The notes under the pieces: generated by a model
The model's input: only the letters and a program-made list of their open reading frames with translations
What the model was told of the DNA's origin: nothing
Databases searched by the model: none
Part shown: one piece after another, positions 24,158 through 31,734 of the stretch
How the letters are laid out: the number at the start of each line of letters is the position of its first letter
How positions within the stretch are numbered: position 1 is the stretch's first letter
Assembly: GCA_964471435.1 (NCBI GenBank)
Contig: CAYYGA010000012.1
Span: 1-39,491, forward strand
Origin: Facklamia sp964471435
GTDB taxonomy: Bacteria; Bacillota; Bacilli; Lactobacillales; Aerococcaceae
DNA length: 39,491 nucleotides
Reading direction: 5' to 3'
Program-made: the position numbers and the translations under genes

Positions 24158-25129
24158 TTAGGCAGTAGCGGAGTCCTTTAAAGATTCCCCAATTACATTT
24201 AAGCGAGCTTCCCATTCTTCAGTTGAAAGATTATTTTCAAGCACATAACGATTACGTGGGTGTCGACGACAATCAGGTGAACAGCCGCGGACATACTTAG
24301 CTTCGTTTTCTTCTGAAGTAATAATTTGTTGATTACATTCTGGATTAGCACAGTTAACATATCGTTCACATGGCTGCTCATCAAAATAATCTTTAGCGAT
24401 CACTACAGGATCTACCTGATTGATATCTACAGCAATTCGTTCATCAAAAACATACATTTTTCCTTCCCATAGTTCACCGCGAACTTCAGGGTCTTTACCG
24501 TATGTATCAATTCCTCCATGCAACTGACCTACATCTTTAAAACCTTCTTTTAATAACCACCCAGAGAATTTCTCACATCTTATGCCACCAGTACAATAAA
24601 CGACCACCTTTTTGTCCATAAATTTTTCTTTGTTATCAATCACCCACTGAGGCAGCTCACGAAAATTACCAATTTCCGGACGTACGGCTCCTTTAAAATG
24701 GCCTAAATCATATTCATAGTCATTACGTGTATCTAAGACTACCGTGTCTTCATCAACTAGAGCATCACGGAATTCAACTGGAGACAAATATTTTCCGGTT
24801 GTTTCCAATGGATTGATATCTTCTTCTAGATTTAATGCAACAATTTCCTCACGAACTCTTACAAACATTTTTTTATGTGCATAATCATCCGCTTCATCAA
24901 CTTTAAACCATACATCTTCAAAACCTTGCAGCGAGTGTACAAATTCTTGATATTTATCGGTTTGTTTAATAGTTCCTGATACTGTTCCATTAATTCCTTC
25001 GCTACCTACTAAAATTCGTCCCTTCAAACCAATACTTTTACAAAATTCTAAATGTTCTTTGGCAAAAAGTTCAGGATCATCAATATGTTGATATTTATAA
25101 TATAGTAGTACTCTAAAATCTTTTTCCAC
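24158..25129 (-). CDS. trhO: tRNA uridine(34) hydroxylase, TrhO (rhodanese family)
   Basis: Oxygen-dependent enzyme that hydroxylates U34 of certain tRNAs to ho5U. The 323-residue protein has the N-terminal acylphosphatase-like domain (about 1-95, with GRILVGSEGINGTVSG and KKMFVRVREEIVAL), a rhodanese domain (about 115-210) with VLDTRNDYEYDLGHFKGA and the active-site loop VYCTGGIRCEKFSGWL, and a Cys-rich C-terminus (CERYVNCANPECNQQI, GCSPDCRRHPRNRY). Start is GTG at 25129 with GGAGG nine bases away. A near-consensus promoter precedes it, and the PBP gene follows at 29 bases, so the two are probably cotranscribed. Confidence 0.94.
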   Translation of the reverse strand: MEKDFRVLLYYKYQHIDDPELFAKEHLEFCKSIGLKGRILVGSEGINGTVSGTIKQTDKYQEFVHSLQGFEDVWFKVDEADDYAHKKMFVRVREEIVALNLEEDINPLETTGKYLSPVEFRDALVDEDTVVLDTRNDYEYDLGHFKGAVRPEIGNFRELPQWVIDNKEKFMDKKVVVYCTGGIRCEKFSGWLLKEGFKDVGQLHGGIDTYGKDPEVRGELWEGKMYVFDERIAVDINQVDPVVIAKDYFDEQPCERYVNCANPECNQQIITSEENEAKYVRGCSPDCRRHPRNRYVLENNLSTEEWEARLNVIGESLKDSATA

Positions 25130-25181
25130 TTTAAAATTCCTCCTTGTAGTTGCAGGCTACAATATTTCTTCATAGATAAAT

Positions 25182-25210
25182 ATTATAATTAATTACTCAA
25201 AAAGTCTCAA
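25182..25210 (-). promoter_or_regulatory. trhO promoter
   Basis: Read on the minus strand: TTGAGA (25210-25205), a 17-base spacer and a perfect TATAAT (25187-25182), 53 bases before the trhO start. A small GTAG/CTAC hairpin lies in the leader. Confidence 0.75.
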
Positions 25211-25329
25211 CAATCAGCGACATTTCATCTAAATATATTATTTTTTTCATAATTTAGTAACAGATGGTATTTTTTGTATCATTATTTAATGAGTGTAAGT
25301 ATTTTCTTATCAATGAATATATCAATAAT

Positions 25330-25424
25330 AAAAAATCACCTACAAACTAAATGAAATTATAATCCCGCTTTGTAAATTATAACACGGAAAAGATTATATA
25401 TTCATCTAAGAAAAGTGTAGGTGA
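25330..25424 (-). terminator. Long imperfect hairpin and terminator downstream of folT
   Basis: TCACCTACA (25336-25344) and TGTAGGTGA (25416-25424) pair perfectly. Inside, 25347-25364 is largely complementary to 25392-25410, and CCG/CGG with TGT/ACA can close the inner part. On the minus strand six T follow (A run 25330-25335). It should end folT transcripts about 80 bases after the stop. The rest of the 375-base gene-free stretch 25130-25504 holds the trhO promoter and, at 25452-25505, a second inverted repeat (ATTAGC / GCTAAT with ATTAACA / TGTTAAT) touching the folT stop. Confidence 0.65.
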
Positions 25425-25504
25425 CTTTCTTTAATAACAAATTTCTATTTGATTAGCAAAAATTAACATATTGTTTTGGGATGTTGTTAATTGTAATCTG
25501 CTAA

Positions 25505-26062
25505 TTAAAACTCAAATTTACGTATCAGATTTTGTATGGCTGGAATATTAAGGAAAGCATATGCCAGAATGGTGTTAAGCGGCCATGAAATAAGATTTTT
25601 TATAATTCTCACCGGCATGAATGCTGCCCACGCCTGCCCGTATAACATTTTAATCCATAGTGAACCTAAACCTAAGTTAACAATAAAAGTAATGAGTGTT
25701 ACAGCTAGAAAAACTCTTAACCAGGTGTGTTCTTTACGCCATAGCATAACTCCCCAAATGTATCCTGCTATAGCCGCACTTAAAGTATATCCAAAGAAAA
25801 AAGAATATCCATTTATTAAAGCTGAAACAATATCATTTAAAGAAGAAATAACAATTCCCCACCACGGTCCAACGATTACGCTGGTTAAAGTTGATCCTAA
25901 AAATCCAACCCCTATTTGTGCATACTCTCCTAATCGGATGGAAGGGATGTAAGCTAAAATAATCCGGAAGGCTAACAATAGAGCCATAATGGTGAGCTGG
26001 CTGGTTGAAACCTTTCGATTAGCAGTATAAGAAACCGGACGGTCAGCTTTTGAATTATTCAT
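25505..26062 (-). CDS. folT: Folate ECF transporter S component
   Basis: Substrate-binding membrane subunit that hands folate to a shared ECF energising module (EcfA, EcfA', EcfT), which is not in this window. The 185-residue protein has five to six hydrophobic helices. Family-like stretches are LTIMALLLAFRIILAYIPSI at the N-terminus, the VGFLGSTLTSVIVGPWWGI loop-helix, GYSFFFGYTLSAAIAG, and the FolT-typical NLGLGSLWIKMLYGQAWAAF with PVRIIKNLISWPLNT. The THF riboswitch directly upstream strongly supports folate as the substrate. GGAG ten bases before the ATG lies in a hairpin of the leader, so expression should fall when reduced folate is plentiful. Confidence 0.9.
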   Translation of the reverse strand: MNNSKADRPVSYTANRKVSTSQLTIMALLLAFRIILAYIPSIRLGEYAQIGVGFLGSTLTSVIVGPWWGIVISSLNDIVSALINGYSFFFGYTLSAAIAGYIWGVMLWRKEHTWLRVFLAVTLITFIVNLGLGSLWIKMLYGQAWAAFMPVRIIKNLISWPLNTILAYAFLNIPAIQNLIRKFEF

Positions 26063-26097
26063 AAAAAATACGCTCCTTTTCTAATAAGACTGAGCGC
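26063..26097 (-). promoter_or_regulatory. Expression platform hairpin of the folT riboswitch
   Basis: On the minus strand GCGCTC (26097-26092) pairs with GAGCGT (26075-26070). The right arm contains three bases of the folT GGAG, and TTTTTT follows directly (26068-26063) just before the ATG. It can hide the ribosome site or act as a terminator. Which one operates cannot be told from sequence. Confidence 0.65.
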
Positions 26098-26111
26098 TAC
26101 ACTAATTATAT

Positions 26112-26211
26112 GCAGCGAATGCAAAGATAATACCGCAAGGCATGAAATGCCTTTTCGTCCACTAGCAACATCCCATCTAGTAGCACTTAACGCTTTATCT
26201 TTTACTCTGTC
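26112..26211 (-). promoter_or_regulatory. THF (tetrahydrofolate) riboswitch
   Basis: Read on the minus strand the block holds the THF-I landmarks in order: AGAGTA, AAAGATAA, GCGTTAAGTG, GGGATGT, ACGAA, GCGGT, TTATCTTT, then GCATTCGCT. AAAGATAA and TTATCTTT form an 8-bp stem at the place of the usual AUGAUU/AAUCAU helix, so pairing is kept while sequence differs. The GGCATTTCATGCC hairpin fills the variable stem. The outermost P1 helix is short here. It binds reduced folate in known members and lies just upstream of folT, the typical target. Confidence 0.9.
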
Positions 26212-26226
26212 AATTTTGATAGATTT

Positions 26227-26254
26227 ATTATAACTTATATATAATTAAAAGCAA
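26227..26254 (-). promoter_or_regulatory. folT promoter
   Basis: On the minus strand TTGCTT (26254-26249), a 16-base spacer and TATAAT (26232-26227) lie just upstream of the riboswitch. Confidence 0.65.
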
Positions 26255-26284
26255 CCTTTAGTCCATAAGGAATCAGCCTTATTA

Positions 26285-26293
26285 TGATATAAT
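26285..26293 (+). promoter_or_regulatory. Extended -10 promoter of the lipid kinase gene
   Basis: A TGATATAAT element lies about 32 bases before the kinase start. No convincing -35 is present, consistent with an extended -10 promoter. Confidence 0.5.
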
Positions 26294-26323
26294 AGACTTT
26301 AGATAATGATGGGGGAGAAAAAT

Positions 26324-27277
26324 ATGATTAAGAACATCTTAATAATTGCTAACCCGGGATCCGGAAGGGGCGAGGCTCCTAAGTATGCTAAGGAATTAAA
26401 AAATTATTTAGAAAATACGTATCAAGTCGATATAAGGCTTAAAGAAACTGAGGGACTTGGTGATGCTCATAACTGGTCTTATGATGCTGCAAATCAAGGA
26501 TATGAATTAGTTGTGTGTTTGGGCGGAGACGGCACTGTGAGTGAAGTAGTATCGGGTATTATGAAGGCAGAAAATAAGCCTTATTTTGCTTTTATTCCTT
26601 TAGGAACAGTCAATGACTTAGCACGGTCAGTCGGATATGCTTTAGAACCAAGGCAGGCAATTGAACAATTTTCTCACTTAACCAAAACTAAAGTTGATGT
26701 AGGGCAAGCAAATGATTACTTCTTCGTTAATGTACTAGCTTTAGGGTCTATTCCAGAAGCGGTTCTTGAAACAGAGTTTGAACGGAAAAACCGGATGGGT
26801 ATACTGGCGTATATAACTGATGGCTTGAGAGCTTTGTTACAAGGAAAGCCGGACTCTTTGATTATAACGAATTCTAAAAATCAAAAATTTACTATAAATA
26901 CTAATCTTCTCATATTAGCTTTAACTAGCTCTGTTGCCAGTCTAGAAAATCTTTTTCCGAAAGCAAAAAACGATGATGGCTTAGCACGTCTTGTAGCAGT
27001 GAAAGATTCAATAACCAATTCAATATTACAAACCCTTTTTAAAGAAGGTAAAATCCCCCAGCAGGAAACAAATGACGAGTTTATGTTAGTTTTAAAAGAT
27101 TCATACTTTAAAATTGAATCCCCGACTTCTCAGCATCTGACTGCGAATATTGACGGGGATGAAGGCCCCAGCCTACCACTGGAAATTAAAATTCACCAAC
27201 AGTCATTGCCAATGTTAGTACCTGATAAGCGCATCAATTCAACAAATCAAGGCATATTCAGAACTAAAAGGCGATAA
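26324..27277 (+). CDS. Diacylglycerol kinase-family lipid kinase
   Basis: DAGK-catalytic-domain protein that phosphorylates a lipid such as diacylglycerol; in Firmicutes DgkB-type enzymes recycle the diacylglycerol left by lipoteichoic acid synthesis. I start at ATG 26324 (MIKNILIIANPGSGRG, 317 residues), six bases after GGGGGAG, instead of 26306. It has the nucleotide-binding NPGSGRGEA near 10-18, VVCLGGDGTVSEVVSG near 62-77 and PLGTVNDLARSVG near 92-104, then the beta-sandwich C-terminal domain. Whether it is DgkB or another YegS-like kinase is not decided by the sequence. It stands alone, with the next gene 58 bases on under its own likely promoter. Confidence 0.88.
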   Translation: MIKNILIIANPGSGRGEAPKYAKELKNYLENTYQVDIRLKETEGLGDAHNWSYDAANQGYELVVCLGGDGTVSEVVSGIMKAENKPYFAFIPLGTVNDLARSVGYALEPRQAIEQFSHLTKTKVDVGQANDYFFVNVLALGSIPEAVLETEFERKNRMGILAYITDGLRALLQGKPDSLIITNSKNQKFTINTNLLILALTSSVASLENLFPKAKNDDGLARLVAVKDSITNSILQTLFKEGKIPQQETNDEFMLVLKDSYFKIESPTSQHLTANIDGDEGPSLPLEIKIHQQSLPMLVPDKRINSTNQGIFRTKRR

Positions 27278-27280
27278 ATA

Positions 27281-27289
27281 TGTTATAAT
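27281..27289 (+). promoter_or_regulatory. Extended -10 promoter of the DUF2187-like gene
   Basis: TGT followed by TATAAT (27281-27289) lies just after the kinase stop and 46 bases before the next start. No good -35 is seen. Confidence 0.5.
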
Positions 27290-27335
27290 AACATTAGTAG
27301 ACGCTGGTCGTTGAAAAAAAGGAAAGAGGGATATA

Positions 27336-27749
27336 ATGACGGCTAAGCTTAATAAAGAGCAACGTAACCTAATTGAAAAGGAATTACGTAGAGGTACCAG
27401 TAAATCCAGAATTGCTTCATTGCTAGATGTAAATTATGAAACAGGACTTAAAATGATTGAAAATGTGAAAGAATCTGTTCGTCCTGATATCGGAGATAAA
27501 ATTTCGTTCCAATTCAGAGGCAGTGATATGGCAGGTATCATCACTAAATTACTCTCTAATAGTGCAGTAGTTGAAATTTATTGGCAGGAATCAGATCCCA
27601 TGATGAAAGATATCATTGAAGATAAGACGATAGTTAACTTTAAAGATATCATTGAATTTATTAAATTACCTCCTCAAGAGGAAGATAAGGGGCTTATATT
27701 AGACCCTCAGCCTACAATTTCTAATAATGAGGATGATAAAGTTAAATAA
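27336..27749 (+). CDS. DUF2187-like protein with an N-terminal helix-turn-helix-like segment
   Basis: 137 residues, function unknown. Residues 1-45 (NKEQRNLIEKELRRGTSKSR, IASLLDVNYETGLKMI) look like a small helix-turn-helix of the kind found in resolvase-like or sigma-like folds. Residues 50-110 (DIGDKISFQFRGSDMAGIIT, SAVVEIYWQE, IVNFKDIIEF) look like a small beta-barrel as in DUF2187/YkvS, with an added segment. The tail is acidic. AAAGAGGG precedes the ATG. The combination suggests a nucleic-acid binding protein, but that is inference. A convergent terminator follows after about 130 bases of AT-rich sequence with no gene. Confidence 0.6.
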   Translation: MTAKLNKEQRNLIEKELRRGTSKSRIASLLDVNYETGLKMIENVKESVRPDIGDKISFQFRGSDMAGIITKLLSNSAVVEIYWQESDPMMKDIIEDKTIVNFKDIIEFIKLPPQEEDKGLILDPQPTISNNEDDKVK

Positions 27750-27881
27750 ACTTTCTATACAAGATAAGTAAACAATTTTCATCTTTTCTTTACTTTGTAT
27801 ATTAAACTATAACTTGTTTCAGCCAGTAAAGTTTAAGGTAGGAATTTTTTTATTTTAAAATTTTTAAAAATATAAATAAAA

Positions 27882-27905
27882 CAGCCTGTGAAGGCTGCTT
27901 TTTTT
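27882..27905. terminator. Bidirectional terminator between the DUF2187-like and TPR genes
   Basis: CAGCCT (27882-27887) pairs with AGGCTG (27892-27897) around GTGA, followed by a T run (27899-27905). On the minus strand TTTTA follows the stem. The stretch 27750-27881 also has a CTTTACT/AGTAAAG repeat. Confidence 0.75.
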
Positions 27906-28875
27906 ATAGATTAAGTAATTGATTGATTTCTTCCTGTGCTGTTGATAAGTAATGGTTCATCTCGTTATCGGATTCAACAAAATCACCATGTGAATCAAGA
28001 CCAAAAGTATTTAACATCAATTTTAACCAACTCTTTGTGTCAGGTATTGCTTTTTCGATAAAAGGGTAGAGAGACATGACAATTAAATTGAAGTACTCTA
28101 ATATATCGGGTAATAAGTTTGGGTTTTCTTCCTGGCAGTAGTTTTCAATTTCTTTTATCATAGCTTGGTAAGTTTTATCTTCTTTATAAGCTACTAAGTC
28201 AGCTGTGTTTAATGCATAGCTGTCTCCAAACCAATATAATTCAACAGCCTCAGTTTTGTTTTGATAAATAAAATAATGAAGAACATCGCTTTTTATAAAG
28301 TGAGGCAGGTCATTTCTTTTTAATACTGCTTTTAAAACTAAGATAGCAGCTTCGTCTTTCAACTGGTAGAGTTGTTTTAATCTAGCTAAGAAAGGAGTCT
28401 GTTTCATATTTATCATTGTTTCCAAAAGTTGATCAGCGTCTTCTTGGTCCTTGACTTTAGAAATCAATTGACTTAAATCATTGAGTTGATTTTGTTCAAT
28501 AATTAGATTGTTTACAATTTGGGAGTCCCAGCCTTCTTGTAAAAAATGATCTTTTAATTTATAAAGTTCAATCAGACCTGTATCTGTGTCGAAAAGATGT
28601 TTAATAGATAAGGCATAAAGGAGAGCTATCGGCTCATTTTCCACTCTGGAAAATAAAGTAGGATATTTTTTTTCCCAGATTTGACTTAACTTTTCTTCAT
28701 TTTGACTTTTTAAATACAGTTGTATTAATTCAGAAAACACTTGGGGACTTGGTTCAAGTTCATATGATTTTTCGAACATTTCAATTGCTTTTGTTAGATT
28801 ATTTTCCTGCAGTGCATTGAGCCCTTTACGATGATAATTCTGACTATTGTTGGGTAAATTAACGATATCTGTCAT
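27904..28875 (-). CDS. TPR-repeat protein, function unknown
   Basis: The 323-residue, all-helical cytoplasmic protein begins with a clear tetratricopeptide repeat: YHRKGLNALQENNLTKAIEM with FEKSYELEPSPQVFSELIQ (about residues 14-52). Later helices are more degenerate. From memory similar TPR proteins occur next to this gene block in Lactobacillales, but I cannot give a role. AAAGGAAG lies upstream of the ATG. It is transcribed away from the RNase H-like gene; only 44 bases separate the two starts, so their promoters must overlap or lie within the coding regions. It ends inside the shared terminator. Confidence 0.75.
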   Translation of the reverse strand: MTDIVNLPNNSQNYHRKGLNALQENNLTKAIEMFEKSYELEPSPQVFSELIQLYLKSQNEEKLSQIWEKKYPTLFSRVENEPIALLYALSIKHLFDTDTGLIELYKLKDHFLQEGWDSQIVNNLIIEQNQLNDLSQLISKVKDQEDADQLLETMINMKQTPFLARLKQLYQLKDEAAILVLKAVLKRNDLPHFIKSDVLHYFIYQNKTEAVELYWFGDSYALNTADLVAYKEDKTYQAMIKEIENYCQEENPNLLPDILEYFNLIVMSLYPFIEKAIPDTKSWLKLMLNTFGLDSHGDFVESDNEMNHYLSTAQEEINQLLNL

Positions 28876-28919
28876 AATCTGCTTCCTTTCGCTTGATCAA
28901 ATAATTTAAAGGTGATTTA

Positions 28920-29336
28920 ATGATAATAATTAATTTAGACGCTGCTTTTGATCCAGCAAAAAAAGCAGCAGGATTAGCGTTTAACGTTCAAAAAGAGGGT
29001 CGCCAGATAAGTGCGAAGTTCTACATTGAAAATATACAAGATAATCATCAGGCTGAATTTTTAAGTTTTTACCAAGCTTTAATTTGGCTTGAACAGTCCC
29101 TGGAGGAAAAGGATACGCCCGTATCTTTTAATACAGATAGTAGTATTCTAGCCCAATCCTTCGATAAGCGTTATGTCAAATCAACCTTATATGATTCTAT
29201 TTTACAGGCATGTTTTCAAATAAGCGATCAATTTTCTTTATTATTTTTGCAATGGGTACCAGAAGGCAATAATCGTGCAGCAGATGCACTTGCTAAACAG
29301 GCCTTACTTAAACAAGGAAAAGTCATTCAATTATGA
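28920..29336 (+). CDS. RNase HI-like protein
   Basis: 138-residue RNase H-fold protein of the RVT_3/YpeP-YpdQ type. The four acidic catalytic positions are present in order: INLDAAFDPA (Asp near 6), DNHQAEFLSF (Glu near 46), FNTDSSI (Asp near 69) and NNRAADALAKQA (Asp near 123). All four suggest an active nuclease that cuts RNA in RNA-DNA hybrids, although several homologues show weak or no activity. AAAGGTGAT precedes the ATG. It is followed by a bidirectional terminator shared with rlmL. Confidence 0.85.
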   Translation: MIIINLDAAFDPAKKAAGLAFNVQKEGRQISAKFYIENIQDNHQAEFLSFYQALIWLEQSLEEKDTPVSFNTDSSILAQSFDKRYVKSTLYDSILQACFQISDQFSLLFLQWVPEGNNRAADALAKQALLKQGKVIQL

Positions 29337-29353
29337 GATTGAGTTTATAAAAT

Positions 29354-29389
29354 AAAAGTAGAGTATACCAGTAAGGGTGCTCTACTTTT
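29354..29389. terminator. Bidirectional terminator between the RNase HI-like gene and rlmL
   Basis: AAAAGTAGAG (29354-29363) and CTCTACTTTT (29380-29389) pair perfectly over 10 bp. The A and T ends serve as U-tracts for either strand. Confidence 0.8.
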
Positions 29390-29429
29390 ATTTCATCTTA
29401 TAGTCAAGGTGGATAAGGTTTTTCACTTA

Positions 29430-30566
29430 CTATTCTCTAGGTTTAGCCTGTCCCCAGTACTGATAAAAATCTACCTTTAATGGTCCATTATATAATTTTC
29501 GCTTCTTAGTCGCCTTTTCACCATAATATTCTTCAAAAGCTTCATCACTTGTGAGAATATACTTACTCCAAGTAGGCATGTTACGGTAAATCTCCCCCAT
29601 TTGACTGTAGAGCTTACGTACTTCGTCTTCATTAAGTAACCGATCACCATAAGGTGGGTTAGAAATTAAGATACCGTACTCCCGCTTAGGACTATAATCG
29701 GATAACTGCATTTGTTTAAAGTCAATACTTTTTTCCACACCTGCTGCTTGAGCATTACGTTTTGCGATTTCTATCATTTTGCCATCAATATCCGTACCGT
29801 ATAAATCTAATTGAATATCCCAATCAATAGAGTCTTCAGCCTGCTTGCGGACTGTTTCCCAGATTTCCGGGTGGAAAAACTGCCATTCTTCAACTGCAAA
29901 GTTTCTTTTTAATCCCGGCGCAATGTTGTGACCCATAAGGGCAGCTTCGATGAGAATTGTTCCTGATCCACAAGTAGGATCATATAAAGGACGATCAGGA
30001 TACCAAGTAGTAAGCTTGATAAGAGCTGCAGCCATATTTTCTTTTAAAGGGGCGCCGCCTTTTTCAGTACGATACCCGCGTTTAAACAGACTGGAACCGC
30101 TTGTATCTAATGTTATCATTGCTGTGTCTTTTAATAAAGAAATTTCAAGTGGGTATTTAGCACCGGTCTCAGGTAAAGGCTGTCTTCTGGAATAGTAATC
30201 CATTAATTTTTTTGCAATAGCTTTTTTTACAATACGCTGACAATTAGGGACTGAGTGTAATTTTGATTTTTGTGATCTACCGGCAACTGGAAATTCAGCG
30301 TCTAAAGGTAAGATATCCTCCCATGGGAGAGCGTAAGTTTGGTCGAATAGCTGCTCAAAAGAAGTAGCTTTAAATTCACCGACTACGATTTTAACTCTAT
30401 CAGCTGTTCTTAACCATAGGTTAGTTTTAGCTATATCTTCTATTGTGCCTTCAAAACGAACTCGGCCGTTTTCTGTTTGGGTTTTATAGCCCATGTCTTT
30501 TAATTCACGATTGACCAACGATTCAATGCCTGCAGCAGCAGTGGCTATTAATTGATAAGTTTGCAT
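29430..30566 (-). CDS. rlmL: 23S rRNA guanine-N2 methyltransferase, RlmL/YpsC type
   Basis: THUMP-domain, SAM-dependent RNA methyltransferase of 378 residues, corresponding to the methyltransferase half for G2445 in E. coli RlmKL. A THUMP domain covers about residues 1-155 (LIATAAAGIESLVNRELKDM, ENGRVRFEGTIEDIAKTNL). The SAM site is YDPTCGSGTILIEAALMGHN near 192-211, DLYGTDIDGKMIEIAKRNA, and the catalytic ILISNPPYGDRL near 302-313. AAAGGA lies six bases before the ATG. The order gpsB, rnpB, this gene is conserved in Firmicutes (ypsB-rnpB-ypsC), which supports the assignment. Confidence 0.92.
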   Translation of the reverse strand: MQTYQLIATAAAGIESLVNRELKDMGYKTQTENGRVRFEGTIEDIAKTNLWLRTADRVKIVVGEFKATSFEQLFDQTYALPWEDILPLDAEFPVAGRSQKSKLHSVPNCQRIVKKAIAKKLMDYYSRRQPLPETGAKYPLEISLLKDTAMITLDTSGSSLFKRGYRTEKGGAPLKENMAAALIKLTTWYPDRPLYDPTCGSGTILIEAALMGHNIAPGLKRNFAVEEWQFFHPEIWETVRKQAEDSIDWDIQLDLYGTDIDGKMIEIAKRNAQAAGVEKSIDFKQMQLSDYSPKREYGILISNPPYGDRLLNEDEVRKLYSQMGEIYRNMPTWSKYILTSDEAFEEYYGEKATKKRKLYNGPLKVDFYQYWGQAKPRE

Positions 30567-30655
30567 AAATTGTCCTTTCTAAACTTCAGGATAGATGAAT
30601 AAGCAGTCTGAAAAATTCCTACTATTTTAAAAATAAAGATTTTATATAACAAGTT

Positions 30656-30701
30656 AAAAATAAACACGTTTTCATGGAAATCTTGTCCAAAAAACGTGTT
30701 T
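30656..30701 (-). terminator. rnpB terminator
   Basis: On the minus strand AAACACGTTTT (30701-30691) pairs with AAAACGTGTTT (30672-30662), followed by ATTTTT. It lies 31 bases beyond the 3' end of RNase P RNA. Confidence 0.8.
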
Positions 30702-30731
30702 AAGAATTTAATATAGATGGTCTAAACCTAT

Positions 30732-31151
30732 AATTAGCAAATTTCGATAAGCCATGTTCTGTCATCATAGATTGCGATAGGTACGAATCATGATGGGTAA
30801 TCATCTATCTACAAGATTACTTGTCTCTTTCTTAGTTAACCCTTCATTATAAGTCAGACTTATAATGAGGTTCCCTTGAAAAAGTGCCCCTACCAAATTT
30901 GGGTTGCTCGCTCGAGGGGTTTACCGCGTTCCACCTTTATGTTTCCATAAAGTATCGTCACTGTGGCACTGTTCAGGGATACTTTCTCATAGCAGAAGCC
31001 TTAGAGATTTTTCCCGCCGTTAACCTAAAAAAAGGCTACCTTAGCTTATGGTTTCGCTAAGCACGAACACTACAAGCATTTCAGCTTGTGCGAGCATGGA
31101 CTTTCCTCAGCCAATAAAAAATTGACCGCGATTACCTGAAATTTGCTAATT
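30732..31151 (-). ncRNA. rnpB: RNase P RNA, class B
   Basis: The catalytic RNA that trims the 5' leader of pre-tRNAs. On the minus strand the two ends pair as AATTAGCAAATTTC and GAAATTTGCTAATT (P1). The 5' conserved core GAGGAAAGTCCATGCTCGCA begins near 31110, GAACGCGGTAAACCCC followed by CGAGCGAGCAACCCAAA marks the class B middle, and the 3' core GACAGAACATGGCTTATCGA is at about 30744-30763. About 420 nt is normal for class B. It lies between gpsB (12 bases) and rlmL, as in Bacillus. End coordinates are set by P1 and may be off by a few bases. Confidence 0.96.
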
Positions 31152-31163
31152 GATTATTGCTAA

Positions 31164-31499
31164 CTACTCAGCACCGTTAGTGTCACTATTGATTTTTGAC
31201 CCAAATACATGCTTTTCTAAATTAGATAAGCGTTTAAGGATGTCAAAGTTAGTAACACCCGAACCAGGTGATTGAGGAGTATTTTTCTTTGCTAAGGTTA
31301 ATTGCTTAGTAAGTTCATCAATTTTAGAAATTAATCTTTCGTTTTCATTTTTTAAAAAGACTACATCTTTTTGATAGGAATCATAGTCTCGGATTATACT
31401 ATCAAGATATTCGTCAACTTCCGCGGCATTATAGCCTCGCATGGAACGAGAAAATTCTTTTTGTAAAATATCTTTTGCCGTTAAGTTTTTTTCTGCCAT
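31164..31499 (-). CDS. gpsB: Cell division regulator GpsB
   Basis: DivIVA-like cytoplasmic protein that moves between side wall and septum and docks class A PBPs. I start at the ATG complementary to 31497-31499 (MAEKNLTAKDILQKEFSRSM, 111 residues), seven bases after GAGGTG, rather than three residues earlier. The N-terminal DivIVA domain has DILQKEFSRSMRGYNAAEVD with EYLDSIIRDYDSY (10-45), then a coiled coil to about 75, a Pro/Ser linker, and the C-terminal trimer segment NFDILKRLSNLEKHVFG. Next to rnpB as in most Firmicutes. The class A PBP in this window is a plausible partner. Confidence 0.95.
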   Translation of the reverse strand: MAEKNLTAKDILQKEFSRSMRGYNAAEVDEYLDSIIRDYDSYQKDVVFLKNENERLISKIDELTKQLTLAKKNTPQSPGSGVTNFDILKRLSNLEKHVFGSKINSDTNGAE

Positions 31500-31565
31500 G
31501 AAGTTCACCTCGTTATTATTTGATATAATTTTAGTAAGATAAAGCGTTTAAAAACGTCCTATACT

Positions 31566-31594
31566 AGTTTACACCGTTTGAAGTCGGAAAGCAA
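31566..31594 (-). promoter_or_regulatory. Candidate gpsB promoter
   Basis: On the minus strand TTGCTT (31594-31589), a 17-base spacer and TAAACT (31571-31566) lie 66 bases before the gpsB start. Confidence 0.45.
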
Positions 31595-31682
31595 AGATTT
31601 TTTATGTAAAGTAAAAACCCCATGTTATTATGCCATTTAAACAGTTAAATAGCTAGTAAATACAGAAAAAAACAGCTTAAGA

Positions 31683-31711
31683 TTGAAAAGTTTTTAAGAG
31701 TAAGTCATAAT
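31683..31711 (+). promoter_or_regulatory. Promoter of the DUF3013-prmA-rsmE-deoC operon
   Basis: TTGAAA (31683-31688), a 17-base spacer and CATAAT (31706-31711) lie 23 bases before the first start. Confidence 0.65.
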
Positions 31712-31734
31712 TAATTCTAAAGTGAGGGAAGTAT

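Noticed and set aside
25536..25952. 138-codon ORF on the plus strand
   Set aside because: Fully antisense to folT, no ribosome site, and the minus-strand frame has clear FolT helices and a THF riboswitch.
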